Both the position numbers and the translations under genes were made by a program. Below, one piece after another: positions 53,653-62,661 of a DNA stretch of 64,000 nucleotides. Within the stretch, counting starts at the first letter, position 1. The number at the start of each line of letters is the position of its first letter. This DNA is from Nitrospira sp. (GTDB lineage: Bacteria > Nitrospirota > Nitrospiria > Nitrospirales > Nitrospiraceae): positions 1,509,501 to 1,573,500 of the forward strand of contig BQWY01000001.1 of assembly GCA_036984305.1 (NCBI GenBank). The letters run 5' to 3'. The notes under the pieces are model-generated. The model did no database searches. It worked only from the letters and a program-made list of their open reading frames with translations, and had not been told where the DNA came from.

Positions 53653-54267
53653 CTACGGCCTGGATATCGAATTGGCGGCGAAAAAGTTCCCTCCTTTCAC
53701 CGTCTCGTCATCACTACCCCAGGCAATGTGTTTATCCACGCGCTGCATGAGTGGGACGTGCTTGGCGCAATGCACATAGGCTTGTTCAACGTCGATGATG
53801 ACCCACGCTTCGGGACGGCGCCCCCCTTGTACCTGGACCGCATTGCGCATCGCCGACGGCACATGAGGGAGTTCCAGAGCTTCCTGTGAGGTGAGCACAC
53901 GGGCTCGGCCGTTCACGTGGAGTCCGATGGTGGTGCGGGTAAAATCCAAGAAGAGCAGCCCGATGTGGGCATTCTCCAGTATGTTGCCAATACTGGCAAA
54001 CACGCCGTTGCCGCGATATTCGGGGTAGGCGAGTGTGGTCTGGTCAAGCACGTAGACAAACCCGGTAGCGCCCGCCCGAAATGAGCTGTCGCATGCCCCT
54101 TGGGCGTCAGCCGTGGCGATAAAGACCATGTCCTGTCGCGCAACGAAGTCGCACATTTCCTGGTTCAGATGGGACAAGACCTGAGTAGCCAAAAACGAGG
54201 CTGCGCGACTCATTGTCCCGAATCGCTGTTGGGCCGTCCGTTCTCCCGTTGAGTCCTCTGTCGCCAT
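53653..54267 (-). CDS. Pyridoxamine 5'-phosphate oxidase-like flavin-binding protein
   Basis: The 204-residue protein has the split-barrel fold of the PNPOx family: FVARQDMVFIATADAQGACDSSFRAG, LAYPEYRGNGVFASIGNI and HIGLLFLDFTRTTIGLHVNGRARV. These proteins bind FMN or similar cofactors; this subgroup is not PdxH itself. The ATG at 54267 has GGGAGGG just upstream and is preferred to earlier ATG codons. It stands alone on the minus strand. Confidence 0.85.
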   Translation of the reverse strand: MATEDSTGERTAQQRFGTMSRAASFLATQVLSHLNQEMCDFVARQDMVFIATADAQGACDSSFRAGATGFVYVLDQTTLAYPEYRGNGVFASIGNILENAHIGLLFLDFTRTTIGLHVNGRARVLTSQEALELPHVPSAMRNAVQVQGGRRPEAWVIIDVEQAYVHCAKHVPLMQRVDKHIAWGSDDETVKGGNFFAANSISRP

Positions 54268-54474
54268 GGTCCCTCCCGTTGACATCGTTAACCCGCAGCT
54301 ACTCAGGGCATTATCCACCACAGCTTTTCCACTTGTCGATCCTGGAAACTAATAGACCATCGCGTGGGTTTCGAGAAGGATGCCCGTTCCCTCGATGTGG
54401 CGCCCAACGATGCAAGGCAGCGGGATCATTGACCAGGTCCGAGCGCAAGCGTAAGGTTCAGACGAGGCGCGTGT

Positions 54475-54672
54475 ATGAGTCCCCCACAGATTCTGATCGT
54501 CTGCGTTGGAGTGGTAGCCTCCCTAACGACGTTCGGCCTGATGCGCTATCCACATCTCCGGCGTGCGCAATATCGGCGATATGGTGCATTTTCGCTGATC
54601 ATGTCGGCCTTAGGTGCTGCTGGTGTCTTCCTGTTGACCGTGTTGATGGCGCTGGCCCAAGGTGCTTCATAG
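54475..54672 (+). CDS. Small two-helix membrane protein
   Basis: This 65-residue frame encodes two hydrophobic helices (ILIVCVGVVASLTTFGLM and FSLIMSALGAAGVFLLTVLMAL) separated by a basic loop (RYPHLRRAQYRRYG), a sensible membrane topology. GAGG lies about eight bases before the ATG. It is about 100 bases upstream of the sensor kinase gene. No family is recognised; the hydrophobic pattern makes it more likely than not to be real. Confidence 0.5.
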   Translation: MSPPQILIVCVGVVASLTTFGLMRYPHLRRAQYRRYGAFSLIMSALGAAGVFLLTVLMALAQGAS

Positions 54673-54773
54673 GGAAGGCTACCCAGTCAGCAGGGAATGC
54701 CAGCCAGTCCTCTCACACGGCCGCCATCGCGAGACTCCTGGAGTCCCTTCCCCGCCTCTTGCTATGATCAGGC

Positions 54774-56216
54774 ATGTTGAAGACCGTCGTACACGACGGG
54801 AAGCCTCGCACCCTACCGATTCAAGGAGCGAATTGGGCGCTGACAGCCCTCATTGGACTTCTGCTCCTGACCGCGGTCTCAAGTGTGCCTCTGACGCTCA
54901 CCGTACTCCAGCTTCGACAGTTTGACGCATTGGTGATCGATCTCGCGGGTCAGCAACGTATGTTGCTCGAGCGGCACATGAAGGAAGTATTGCTCGCTGC
55001 GGACAACGTTGCGAGCGCCTATCAGGAGTCCCGCGAGATCCTGAGCGAGCGCCTTCGCGTCCTTATCGGTGGCGGGCTCACCTACGCAGGGATCGACCGG
55101 CAGGAGCAACTGGTGCTTCCTCCGGCGCCGAGCGAGGATATACGCAACATGTTGATCCGGCAGCAGGACCTGTGGAGTGCGTTCGTTCAGGAGGCGGACC
55201 ACCTGCTTGAAGTGCCGCGCGGGTCCACGATGCACCAACGGTTGCGGCAAGACCTGCTCGAGGACAACGGCCGGTTACTGCGCGTGGCGAACGAGGCGGT
55301 CGCGATGTTGGCACGGCACGCGGAGTCGAGGGTGCGGACGGTCATCCGGTGGGAGATCGTCGTGGTCGTGCTGGTCGTGGTGGTGGCCTCACTGGGAACA
55401 GTACGATTCGTGCAGACCGAACACGCGCTGAAGGAAAGTCAGGCCACGGCCATGGAAGCGTTACGGCAGAGCGATGCGCTGAAGTCGGCTTTGCTTTCCT
55501 CGGTCTCTCATGAGCTACGGACGCCGCTCACTGCGATCAAGGCGATGCTGTCGAACCTGCAGGCCGACCAGGGCACCCAATCGGCAGAAGTCCGCCAGGA
55601 GTTCATGGCCGGGATGCACGAGGAGTTGGACTATCTCAATCAGTTGGTCGGTAATCTGTTGGACATGTCCCGAATCGAAGCCGGTACGCTGAAGCCGAAC
55701 CGTGAATGGCACATGCTGGACGAGTTGGTCGAGGGTGCGATCCGACGGGTCGGCCCGCGCCTGGAACGGCGGACACTCAGCGTCGAGTTGCCCGTGGATT
55801 TGCCCCCCATCCATGTAGACGGAATGGCTGTTCAACAAGTGCTGATCAATCTACTGGACAATGCGGTCAAATACTCCCCCGATGGTGCGCCCGTACGTGT
55901 CGCTGCTCGTATCATCGGTCAGAACATCGAGGTGTCGGTCACCAATGTGGGGATGGGGATCCCTGCTTCCGATCTGGAGAGGATCTTCGACCGGTTTTAT
56001 CGGGTGACGGGGCGGTACCAGAAGACGACGCCCGGCGTCGGATTGGGCCTGGCGATCTGCAAAGGTATCGTCGAAGCGCACGGCGGGCGAATCGAGGCTC
56101 GATCGCAGGTTCCGGGCGAGACCGTGATCGCGTTCCGACTCCCGCTCAGACAAGACGTACCTCGCCATGAGACGACGGTCGCGCAGGCACATGAGTCGGA
56201 GAGGCCCCGATCATGA
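54774..56216 (+). CDS. Sensor histidine kinase with NarX/PilJ-like sensor and KdpD-like kinase
   Basis: The 480-residue membrane kinase has two helices (about 22-43 and 195-212). They bracket a periplasmic helical domain that starts with DLAGQQRMLLERHMKEVL, resembling the type IV pili methyl-accepting (PilJ) and NarX sensor segment. The phosphoacceptor is His246 (SSVSHELRTPLTAIKA). ATPase boxes: NLLDNAVKYSP, FDRFYR and GVGLGLAICKG. The usual DxGxG box reads NVGMG, with Asn for Asp. The kinase core resembles KdpD. Its stop overlaps the next regulator gene by four bases. Confidence 0.9.
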   Translation: MLKTVVHDGKPRTLPIQGANWALTALIGLLLLTAVSSVPLTLTVLQLRQFDALVIDLAGQQRMLLERHMKEVLLAADNVASAYQESREILSERLRVLIGGGLTYAGIDRQEQLVLPPAPSEDIRNMLIRQQDLWSAFVQEADHLLEVPRGSTMHQRLRQDLLEDNGRLLRVANEAVAMLARHAESRVRTVIRWEIVVVVLVVVVASLGTVRFVQTEHALKESQATAMEALRQSDALKSALLSSVSHELRTPLTAIKAMLSNLQADQGTQSAEVRQEFMAGMHEELDYLNQLVGNLLDMSRIEAGTLKPNREWHMLDELVEGAIRRVGPRLERRTLSVELPVDLPPIHVDGMAVQQVLINLLDNAVKYSPDGAPVRVAARIIGQNIEVSVTNVGMGIPASDLERIFDRFYRVTGRYQKTTPGVGLGLAICKGIVEAHGGRIEARSQVPGETVIAFRLPLRQDVPRHETTVAQAHESERPRS

Positions 56217-56917
56217 GTCAGGGTGCTCGCATTCTTGTGGTCGATGACGAGTCGCATATTCGACGATCGCTGCAAGTGCATCTGGAAAATCATGGCTACG
56301 CAGTGGAAACTGCGGAGTCGGGCGAGGAAGCCATGGCGGTCCTTGGGCAACGCCGTCCCGACGTGATGATTCTGGATTTGCTGTTGCCCGGTGTAAACGG
56401 TGTTGAGGTTACACGTCAGGTTCGCAGTACCTCGCCGCTGCCCATCATTGTGTTGTCTGCGGTTGGCGACGAACGACGGAAGGTCGAGGCGCTTGAGGCT
56501 GGCGCGGACGATTACATGACAAAGCCGTTTGGGATGGAGGAATTGCTGGCGCGCATTCGGTCGCTCCTGAGGCGGGCAGCGGGTGCGAAAAGCAGGTTGC
56601 CGGAGTTCGTGGCAGGCGGTATGCGGGTGAACTTCGATCGGCGGGAAGTCATGCTCGATGACATGCCCGTCAAGCTGACACCGACCGAGTACGATTTATT
56701 GAAGTATTTCATCGAACATGCCGGCAAAGTACTGACCCACCGGATGCTGTTGGAAGCGGTGTGGGGACCTGCCTATGCCGACCAGGCTCAATATCTGCGT
56801 GTGTTTATTGGCCAGCTCAGGAAGAAGATCGAAAAAAATTCAGCCCGTCCCGCGTTTATCATTACAGACCCAGGCGTCGGTTACCGCTTTGCAGTGGGCG
56901 GAGATGCAACATCGTGA
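56213..56917 (+). CDS. KdpE-like OmpR-family response regulator
   Basis: The 234-residue regulator has a receiver domain (Asp55 in VMILDLLLPGVNG, lysine in YMTKPFGMEEL). The C-terminal winged helix of OmpR type shows VKLTPTEYDLLKYFIEHAGKVLTHRMLL and DPGVGYRF at the end. It resembles KdpE most, but no kdpFABC genes are present. It is coupled to the preceding kinase gene by overlap. The next gene, encoding a cupredoxin, is a possible target by position only. Confidence 0.92.
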   Translation: MSQGARILVVDDESHIRRSLQVHLENHGYAVETAESGEEAMAVLGQRRPDVMILDLLLPGVNGVEVTRQVRSTSPLPIIVLSAVGDERRKVEALEAGADDYMTKPFGMEELLARIRSLLRRAAGAKSRLPEFVAGGMRVNFDRREVMLDDMPVKLTPTEYDLLKYFIEHAGKVLTHRMLLEAVWGPAYADQAQYLRVFIGQLRKKIEKNSARPAFIITDPGVGYRFAVGGDATS

Positions 56918-57099
56918 ACTGCAGGCAGCGTCTCTGTGCGCCGCATCGGTCTCCACCCCGCACCTTCCAGCTATTTTCGGAATCTTTACACCTTCTTTAT
57001 AGGTTTTCACCCATCCCGGTATCGATCCCTTAGGTCTGTTTTCAGTAGGCTGGATACACGGTCCGGTTGTCTCTGACCCGAATGAAAAGGAGAGACGCC

Positions 57100-57531
57100 A
57101 TGACGCACATGAAGGCCCTGAAATGCGTGTTGGCAATTGCAATCGTTTGCGGCGGATCGGTCACAGCATCCGGTGTTCGCGCAGAGCGTGCCGGCCTGCA
57201 ATCGACCGTGGATATCGCGTTTGACTCCGGCGCTCCATATTACCTACCGAACCGTGTCGTCGTGGGGGCACAAACCGCGATTCGATGGTGGAATCCGACG
57301 GCATCACCCCACAGCATTCGACACGATGGCTGTGCCACGGATGGGCCCTGCGCGTTCCACTCCCTTGCGGTGTTGCCGGACGAAAGCTTTGTCATTGCTC
57401 CATTGCCGCCGGGCAGGTATCCGTACCACTGTGAACTTCATCCGATCATGCGGGGTCTTCTGCTCGTGGTCGAGGGAAATGGGGACGCTGACCTGGTACC
57501 CCCTCTTGTCGGGGCACATGCTGAGAGGTGA
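57100..57531 (+). CDS. Periplasmic amicyanin-like blue copper protein (cupredoxin)
   Basis: The product of about 143 residues has a signal peptide (ALKCVLAIAIVCGGSVTASG). A cupredoxin domain keeps all type I copper ligands: His71 (SPHSIRHDG), then Cys111, His114 and Met117 in YHCELHPIMRG, the short CxxHxxM spacing seen in amicyanin. An extra cysteine pair (HDGCATDGPCAFH) may form a disulfide. The likely role is periplasmic electron transfer. The ATG at 57100 has AAGGAGA upstream. Confidence 0.9.
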   Translation: MTHMKALKCVLAIAIVCGGSVTASGVRAERAGLQSTVDIAFDSGAPYYLPNRVVVGAQTAIRWWNPTASPHSIRHDGCATDGPCAFHSLAVLPDESFVIAPLPPGRYPYHCELHPIMRGLLLVVEGNGDADLVPPLVGAHAER

Positions 57532-57656
57532 CGGCCTGGATTCTGCGTGTGCCAGCCGAGTGGCCGTGATGCTGAGTAGGGCCGATGTCATTGTCGCCGA
57601 GGGTGCCCTCGTCCTGCAAACCGGGCGTGATGGATGAATAAGGAGACGATTCTGAC

Positions 57657-58061
57657 GTGTCAACCGAACAGCCCGCACTCCGACGAATCATGATCATCGA
57701 CGACGACGGAGATATCGGCGAATCCTTGCGATGTTGGTTCGAGGTTATTGGGTATGAGGTCACAGTGTTCACTGATGGCTGTTCGGCGCTCGCCAGTATC
57801 GCGCTCGAATCGGAGCGCTCACCGCTCGATTTGGTGCTGCTGGATCTCAATATGCCGGGCATGGACGGCATGGCAGTCCTTCGCGAATTGCGCGCCCGAC
57901 ACCGTGAAATACCCGTCATCATGATGTCGGGAACCTCGGATCCGCAAGCCGTTCGCGATGCGGTGCGAGCCGGCGCCCGCGATTATGTTCAGAAGCCAAT
58001 GGACCTGCGTTTCCTGCGGGAGAGATGTGAGCGTGTGCTTGAGCAGCGGGGGTTGGCCTGA
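57657..58061 (+). CDS. Single-domain response regulator
   Basis: The 134-residue protein is a lone receiver domain: acidic pocket IIDDDGD, phosphoacceptor Asp63 (LVLLDLNMPGMDG), Thr/Ser in IMMSGTSD and lysine in YVQKPMDL. There is no output domain, so it probably acts as a phosphorelay intermediate or by protein binding. It starts at GTG with AAGGAGA upstream. The partner could be one of the window's kinases. Confidence 0.87.
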   Translation: MSTEQPALRRIMIIDDDGDIGESLRCWFEVIGYEVTVFTDGCSALASIALESERSPLDLVLLDLNMPGMDGMAVLRELRARHREIPVIMMSGTSDPQAVRDAVRAGARDYVQKPMDLRFLRERCERVLEQRGLA

Positions 58062-58120
58062 ATGGCCGGCCTTCGCGCGTCTCGCCGGGCTGGACGCTAT
58101 CCTCAATCCAGGCACCAGGG

Positions 58121-59896
58121 TTACGAAGCCGAATCAGGGGAACCGACGATTCGAAATCGTACCTCGTCGACGTGAGTATCGGCCGAAGTCTTTTCGCCGG
58201 CGTATAGTCCGCAACGGTACAGGCCCGGGGTCCATCCTGTCGTTGGCCGAACCAACGCAAAAAACCCGCTCTGGTCGTTCGTCGCCATGATGACCCGGTC
58301 CTGAGCGGCAGCTTGCTGGTCTGGGCTGGTCTCCAGAGTTTCCACAAAACAGCGTGCCGTGAGCGGCACCTCGTCGTAGGACGATGAGACCAAACTGAAC
58401 ACGAGATACACGTCTTGTTGAGAGGAGGGAAATGTATCATTGGGGTTCAAGGGGATGAACTCATGCGCGCCCATCGGCGAGTCATCCCGCATCACTTTTC
58501 CCGCCGGAATCACGAATCGAAACCAGCTGAAATCGGCGTCTCTTCCCATGAGCGATGCGCGCGTGTCCAGTGCCTTCTGTGGGTTGAACGGCATGTCACG
58601 CACTTTCGCGGATAGTTCCTCCGGGGTCATTTCCGGAGACAGCGGCGCGGCCTTCGGTGGCATCAGCTCCGCCGGCACGTGGGGACGTACCGTCTCCAGC
58701 CATTTGGCGATCTTATGCTTATCGAGCACGCGCGTGCCGGGCGGAAGGGTCACGCCTTTATTCGCCTGCTCAAATTCCATGGCGGCATCGTACAGCGTTT
58801 GAAACTGAACGAAAGCTTCCTCCCATCGCTCGAGTTCGACGAGGCATTGCCCCATTCGAAAAATCGTATCCGCATAAGCCTCATCGGTGGCATCCAACTG
58901 CCCCATCTTACCAAAGACCGCAACGGCCTCCTCGCATCGGCCGATTTCCATGAGGGCGATTCCCAACTGGTGAGCCGCCGTGGAATCGGTTGGGTTCAAC
59001 GCGAGAATCCTTTGATAGATCGGCACCGCCTGTTCGTACCGTCCTTGGGAATAGAGGGTCCACGCCTCCGCCCGAACCGCAGCCCACTCTTTCAGACGGT
59101 CTTCCGTGACTTCGGGTGTCAGGATCGGATTGAACCGTCGGCCGCGTTCCTTCGAGGGCGCATAGATTATTTCGAGAAGATTCTTCGCAGGAATTACGAT
59201 GGGCGATCCCGGCGGCACCTGTTTCAGGACATCCTGCACCTCTTGGTAGGCGCCAGCATAATCCAAGACGTCGTAGCGCGCGCGGGCGAGACCCAATCGC
59301 CAGGTCAACAGATCAGGTCGGAGGGCCACGGCTTTTTCGTACGCTCCGACGGATTCCTCAAGATGGTCGAAGCGGCGGAGTTCTTGGGCCAATCGCAGGT
59401 GAATCAAGGGATTGTCCGGTGTTATTTCGGCCAGCTTCCTGAGCTCATCCAGAGATTCTTCGGCGCGGCCGGACCGTACCAGGAGGCTCCATTTAGCCCA
59501 TCGCACCGCCGATGCCGTTGGTTGAATCGACAGGGCCGCATCGTAGGCTGCCAGCGCGCCATCGGTCTGGCGATCTGTGGTCAGCAGGTCTCCCCGAAGT
59601 TTGTGGAGCGAGACGGCTCGGGGATACTCCCGTAGCCCGGCATCGAGAATGTCGAGCCCGCGGGTGAGTGCGCCAGTTTCCCAAGCAGCTTTGGCCTGCT
59701 GGGCGAACTGCTCCCCTGTGGCGACCAGAGAAATAGGCGAGGAAGGCGAGGTGCGTACGGAAGCATTCGGTTGCGCGGAAAGCGGGAGAGCCCAGGCCAG
59801 CAGGATGCCAGGGAGCATGTGAGTCATTCGCCAAGGGCGATGCAATCGGATAGACGATTTCAGAGGTACGATTTTCGCTCTCGATGATGGCAACAT
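58121..59896 (-). CDS. Exported TPR-repeat protein
   Basis: The 591-residue protein has a signal segment (HMLPGILLAWALPLSAQ). About eight TPR-type repeats follow (ALTRGLDILDAGLREYPRAVSLHKLRGDLL, EESVGAYEKAVALRPDLL, YEQAVPIYQRILALNPTDSTAAHQLGIAL). A C-terminal beta-rich domain of about 170 residues contains WFRFVIPAGKVM and TPGLYRCGLYAGEK. TPR regions bind partners; the end domain is unrecognised. The start may be ATG 59896 or ATG 59827. Confidence 0.83.
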   Translation of the reverse strand: MLPSSRAKIVPLKSSIRLHRPWRMTHMLPGILLAWALPLSAQPNASVRTSPSSPISLVATGEQFAQQAKAAWETGALTRGLDILDAGLREYPRAVSLHKLRGDLLTTDRQTDGALAAYDAALSIQPTASAVRWAKWSLLVRSGRAEESLDELRKLAEITPDNPLIHLRLAQELRRFDHLEESVGAYEKAVALRPDLLTWRLGLARARYDVLDYAGAYQEVQDVLKQVPPGSPIVIPAKNLLEIIYAPSKERGRRFNPILTPEVTEDRLKEWAAVRAEAWTLYSQGRYEQAVPIYQRILALNPTDSTAAHQLGIALMEIGRCEEAVAVFGKMGQLDATDEAYADTIFRMGQCLVELERWEEAFVQFQTLYDAAMEFEQANKGVTLPPGTRVLDKHKIAKWLETVRPHVPAELMPPKAAPLSPEMTPEELSAKVRDMPFNPQKALDTRASLMGRDADFSWFRFVIPAGKVMRDDSPMGAHEFIPLNPNDTFPSSQQDVYLVFSLVSSSYDEVPLTARCFVETLETSPDQQAAAQDRVIMATNDQSGFFALVRPTTGWTPGLYRCGLYAGEKTSADTHVDEVRFRIVGSPDSAS

Positions 59897-59927
59897 CGTC
59901 CTCGTACAAATCTTGGTTAACAGAAAC

Positions 59928-60134
59928 TTAAAGACTCAGAAACCAGAGTACGACCGCAGAGGCCAGCGTCATCATGATACCATACGAAACAATTGTCATT
60001 CTCAACGACCCGGTTTGACGGTGGTACTGCTGGCAGATGACCCAAAGCTCTCTCCATAGATCTGTACCAAGTGGAAAGGATTCAGCCGCTCTGGATTGCT
60101 CGTGCGGCCCACCACTCTGATCTCTTCCCCTCAT
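59928..60134 (-). CDS. Possible small membrane protein
   Basis: This 68-codon frame has a polar N-terminal half and one C-terminal hydrophobic helix (GIMMTLASAVVLWFLSL). It lies just upstream of the TPR gene on the same strand. The ATG lacks a ribosome site and no family is recognised, so it is only a candidate. Confidence 0.28.
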   Translation of the reverse strand: MRGRDQSGGPHEQSRAAESFPLGTDLWRELWVICQQYHRQTGSLRMTIVSYGIMMTLASAVVLWFLSL

Positions 60135-60577
60135 GATCCAGCGCGATATCTGTCGGTTGGATCATGATTTCAATCGCTAGGTTTTCGAATGACAGGGTCA
60201 TCAAGGCGTTCGCCTCACCCAGCTGGGGCCCCGTGTATCCTCAGATATGGATGTGTGTCGATAACATCCAGCCCGTTTGTAATATCGACAGGGCGTCTCC
60301 GATGACGAAGCACTTGAGAACTGATCAACCAGCGTTTCTCCGAGTGCCTGTAGGCTAGATCATTCACTACACTAGGTCTGCATTTTTAGAGGAAGAAAGG
60401 TGATCTGTGTCTGGAGGAGCATCGTCAGTTGTAAATAGTGATCTTTAAGGGTTATAAACTAGCAACGTTTTTTTGAGTCAACGTAACCTGTGTGGGCGAT
60501 GGGGTTTGCACTTTATCGGTTACGTCTCCCAGCACAGGGTGCAGCCTGCGAACGCTCGCATACACGAAAGCGGATCC
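60135..60577. other. Intergenic region with AT-rich promoter segment
   Basis: No gene is seen here. The part from about 60360 to 60480 is distinctly AT-rich compared with its surroundings. TTGTAA (60429-60434), 18 bases, TATAAA (60453-60458) looks like a sigma-70 promoter for the ABC ATPase gene, with a leader of about 110 bases. Confidence 0.5.
60429..60458 (+). promoter_or_regulatory. Sigma-70-like promoter for the ABC ATPase gene
   Basis: TTGTAA and TATAAA are spaced by 18 bases inside an AT-rich island, upstream of a gene on the same strand. The -10 differs from the consensus at one position and the -35 at two. Confidence 0.5.
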
Positions 60578-61906
60578 ATGATACAGGTAGCGATAGAGGC
60601 ACACAATCTCTCGAAACAGTATCGAATCTCGGGTCGATCTTCGACAACGTTGAGTCTAGCGGAGAGCGTGACGCACGGGCTCCTGTCATTATTGAACGGA
60701 CGCCCGCGGCTGCGTAGCCGCAGCTCTCAGGTTCCTTCAAGCGAGGCGCTGTGGGCACTGAAGGATGTCTCGTTCACGATTCACCGAGGGGAGGTTGTCG
60801 GAATCATTGGCCGTAACGGTTCGGGTAAGAGCACGCTCCTAAAGCTCTTATCCCGTGTGACCGAGCCCACGACCGGTCGCGCGACCGTACATGGACGGGT
60901 CGGAAGCCTGCTCGAAGTTGGAACCGGATTTCATCCTGAATTGAGCGGCCGGGATAACGTCTATTTGAGCGGATCGATACTGGGCATGAGCCGTGAGGAG
61001 ATCGACCGCAAATTCCGTCAGATCGCGGAGTTTTCCGGTGTTCAGGATTTTCTGGACACACCAGTAAAGCGATTTTCAAGCGGCATGTATGTTCGCCTGG
61101 CCTTTGCGGTCGGCGCGTATCTCGAGCCCGACATCCTGTTGGTCGACGAGGCGCTTGCGGTTGGCGATCTGGAGTTTCAGCGCAAGTGTATGGAAAAGAT
61201 GCGCCGTATCGGCGATCAGGGGCAGACCGTCATTCTAGTGTCGCACAATATGGAAGCGACTGCTCGGCTGTGCCACCGAGTCATTCATTTGGATCGAGGC
61301 CGGATTGTGGCCGATGGTCCGGCGCAAAAAGTGGTGGCGGAGTATCTGCACGGAGGGTCTGGGTCGTGGTCACAGCGGGTCTGGGCCGAGGACGAGGCCC
61401 CCGGCGACGAGACGGTGCAATTAGGTGCAGTGCGAATTATGAGTGCGCAGGAGGGACTTGCGGACACGATCGACGTCAGGGACTGCCTGACCGTGGAAAT
61501 GGAGTACAACGTGCTCAAGAGCGATCATCCGATCGTACCCAGCGTGACGATCCGAAATGAGCACGGATTGGACGTGTTCGAGACGTTCGATCTGGACCCG
61601 GAGTGGCGCGGGGTGACTCGTCCTCCTGGTCGCTATGTTGGTCGCGTGCGGATTCCGGGGAATCTGCTGACGGAGGGCACGTATTATGTCAGCCCGGGGT
61701 GTTTCCGGTTGAGGCCGTTTCAGATCCATTTCTTTGAGCCTCAGGCGGCCGCCTTTCATGTGGTGGATCGGGTCGAGGGCGATTCTGCGCGCGGCGATTT
61801 CACCGGACACATGCGCGGGATCGTGCGTCCGCTCCTCAAATGGTCAAATGAATACGACCCCTCACAAGGACGATCCCGCCCGTGCATCGTCGAAGTGAGC
61901 GACTAG
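60578..61906 (+). CDS. Wzt/TagH-type polysaccharide ABC transporter ATPase
   Basis: The 442-residue ATPase has Walker A IGRNGSGKSTLLKLL, the family-specific RVGSLLEVGTGFHPELSGRDNVYL, signature RFSSGMYVRLAFA, Walker B ILLVDEALAVGD and switch VSHNMEA. After about residue 260 a beta-rich Wzt C-terminal domain follows (VTIRNEHGLDVFETFD, EGTYYVSPGCF). That domain recognises the terminal cap of O-antigen or teichoic acid glycans in known members. No permease or glycosyltransferase gene is adjacent, which is unusual. The ATG at 60578 is chosen by homology; a TTG at 60473 would add 35 residues. Confidence 0.9.
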   Translation: MIQVAIEAHNLSKQYRISGRSSTTLSLAESVTHGLLSLLNGRPRLRSRSSQVPSSEALWALKDVSFTIHRGEVVGIIGRNGSGKSTLLKLLSRVTEPTTGRATVHGRVGSLLEVGTGFHPELSGRDNVYLSGSILGMSREEIDRKFRQIAEFSGVQDFLDTPVKRFSSGMYVRLAFAVGAYLEPDILLVDEALAVGDLEFQRKCMEKMRRIGDQGQTVILVSHNMEATARLCHRVIHLDRGRIVADGPAQKVVAEYLHGGSGSWSQRVWAEDEAPGDETVQLGAVRIMSAQEGLADTIDVRDCLTVEMEYNVLKSDHPIVPSVTIRNEHGLDVFETFDLDPEWRGVTRPPGRYVGRVRIPGNLLTEGTYYVSPGCFRLRPFQIHFFEPQAAAFHVVDRVEGDSARGDFTGHMRGIVRPLLKWSNEYDPSQGRSRPCIVEVSD

Positions 61907-62099
61907 GTCAGCAGAATCCAACATCCCCCTCACGACGTTTTCGACGGAGCAGGGTCCACCTGCCTGGCAGCGTCATAGAAGCAGATGCGGAACTGGCGCG
62001 GCCAGAGGCCCAAACGCACCGCTGGATCGCCGCTCCCTCTCTTGGGTACACTGCCTCTCCAATACATTCAACGAGTGGAGACGGTTGGAGCGCATCCGC

Positions 62100-62564
62100 A
62101 TGTTCGAGATTGTGCTGTTTGAACCTGAAATTCCTCCGAACACGGGCAACATTATCCGCCTGTGCGCCAATACAGGTGCGAACCTTCATCTCATCAAGCC
62201 GATGGGATTCAGCCTCGAAGATCGGCTCCTGCGTCGAGCAGGGCTGGATTATCACGAATACGCGAATGTCATTGTCCATGACACGTGGAACGACTACGCG
62301 AGGACCGCAAAAGAACATCGCCATTTTGCCGTCACGGTCAGAGGAACACGACGCTATGATCACGTCGCCTATAGACCCGGTGACGCGTTTGTGTTCGGGC
62401 CTGAGACGTGCGGCTTACCCGCGGAAACATTGAACCGGTTCTCAGAATCCGAGCGACTGCGCGTGCCGATGGCAGAGCGCAGCCGGAGCATCAATCTGTG
62501 CAATGCCGTCGCCGTCGTACTGTACGAAGCGTTACGGCAACTTGACTTCGGTTCCTACCGATAA
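62100..62564 (+). CDS. trmL: tRNA (cytidine(34)-2'-O)-methyltransferase TrmL
   Basis: TrmL methylates the wobble nucleotide of certain leucine tRNAs. The 154-residue SPOUT enzyme shows FEIVLFEPEIPPNTGNIIRL at the start, the knot motifs FVFGPETCGLP and the C-terminal SINLCNAVAVVLYEALRQ. It is a minimal SPOUT of normal length. The ATG at 62100 matches the E. coli N-terminus; a TTG five codons upstream is less likely. Confidence 0.93.
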   Translation: MFEIVLFEPEIPPNTGNIIRLCANTGANLHLIKPMGFSLEDRLLRRAGLDYHEYANVIVHDTWNDYARTAKEHRHFAVTVRGTRRYDHVAYRPGDAFVFGPETCGLPAETLNRFSESERLRVPMAERSRSINLCNAVAVVLYEALRQLDFGSYR

Positions 62565-62661
62565 CCCGCGATCAGAGATGACCCGAGCGCGAGTTGTGGA
62601 CGGCTCGCGAGCGGATAGCGATCGGTACCAAAAAATGTTTCGATGTTCACGGAATACGTGT

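Noticed and set aside
54213-54767. 184-codon plus-strand frame opposite the PNPOx-like gene
   Set aside because: It overlaps the clear PNPOx-like gene and the small membrane protein in another frame and shows no protein family features.
57137-57637. 166-codon frame overlapping the cupredoxin gene
   Set aside because: The alternative frame is a shadow; the cupredoxin frame has signal peptide, copper ligands and ribosome site.
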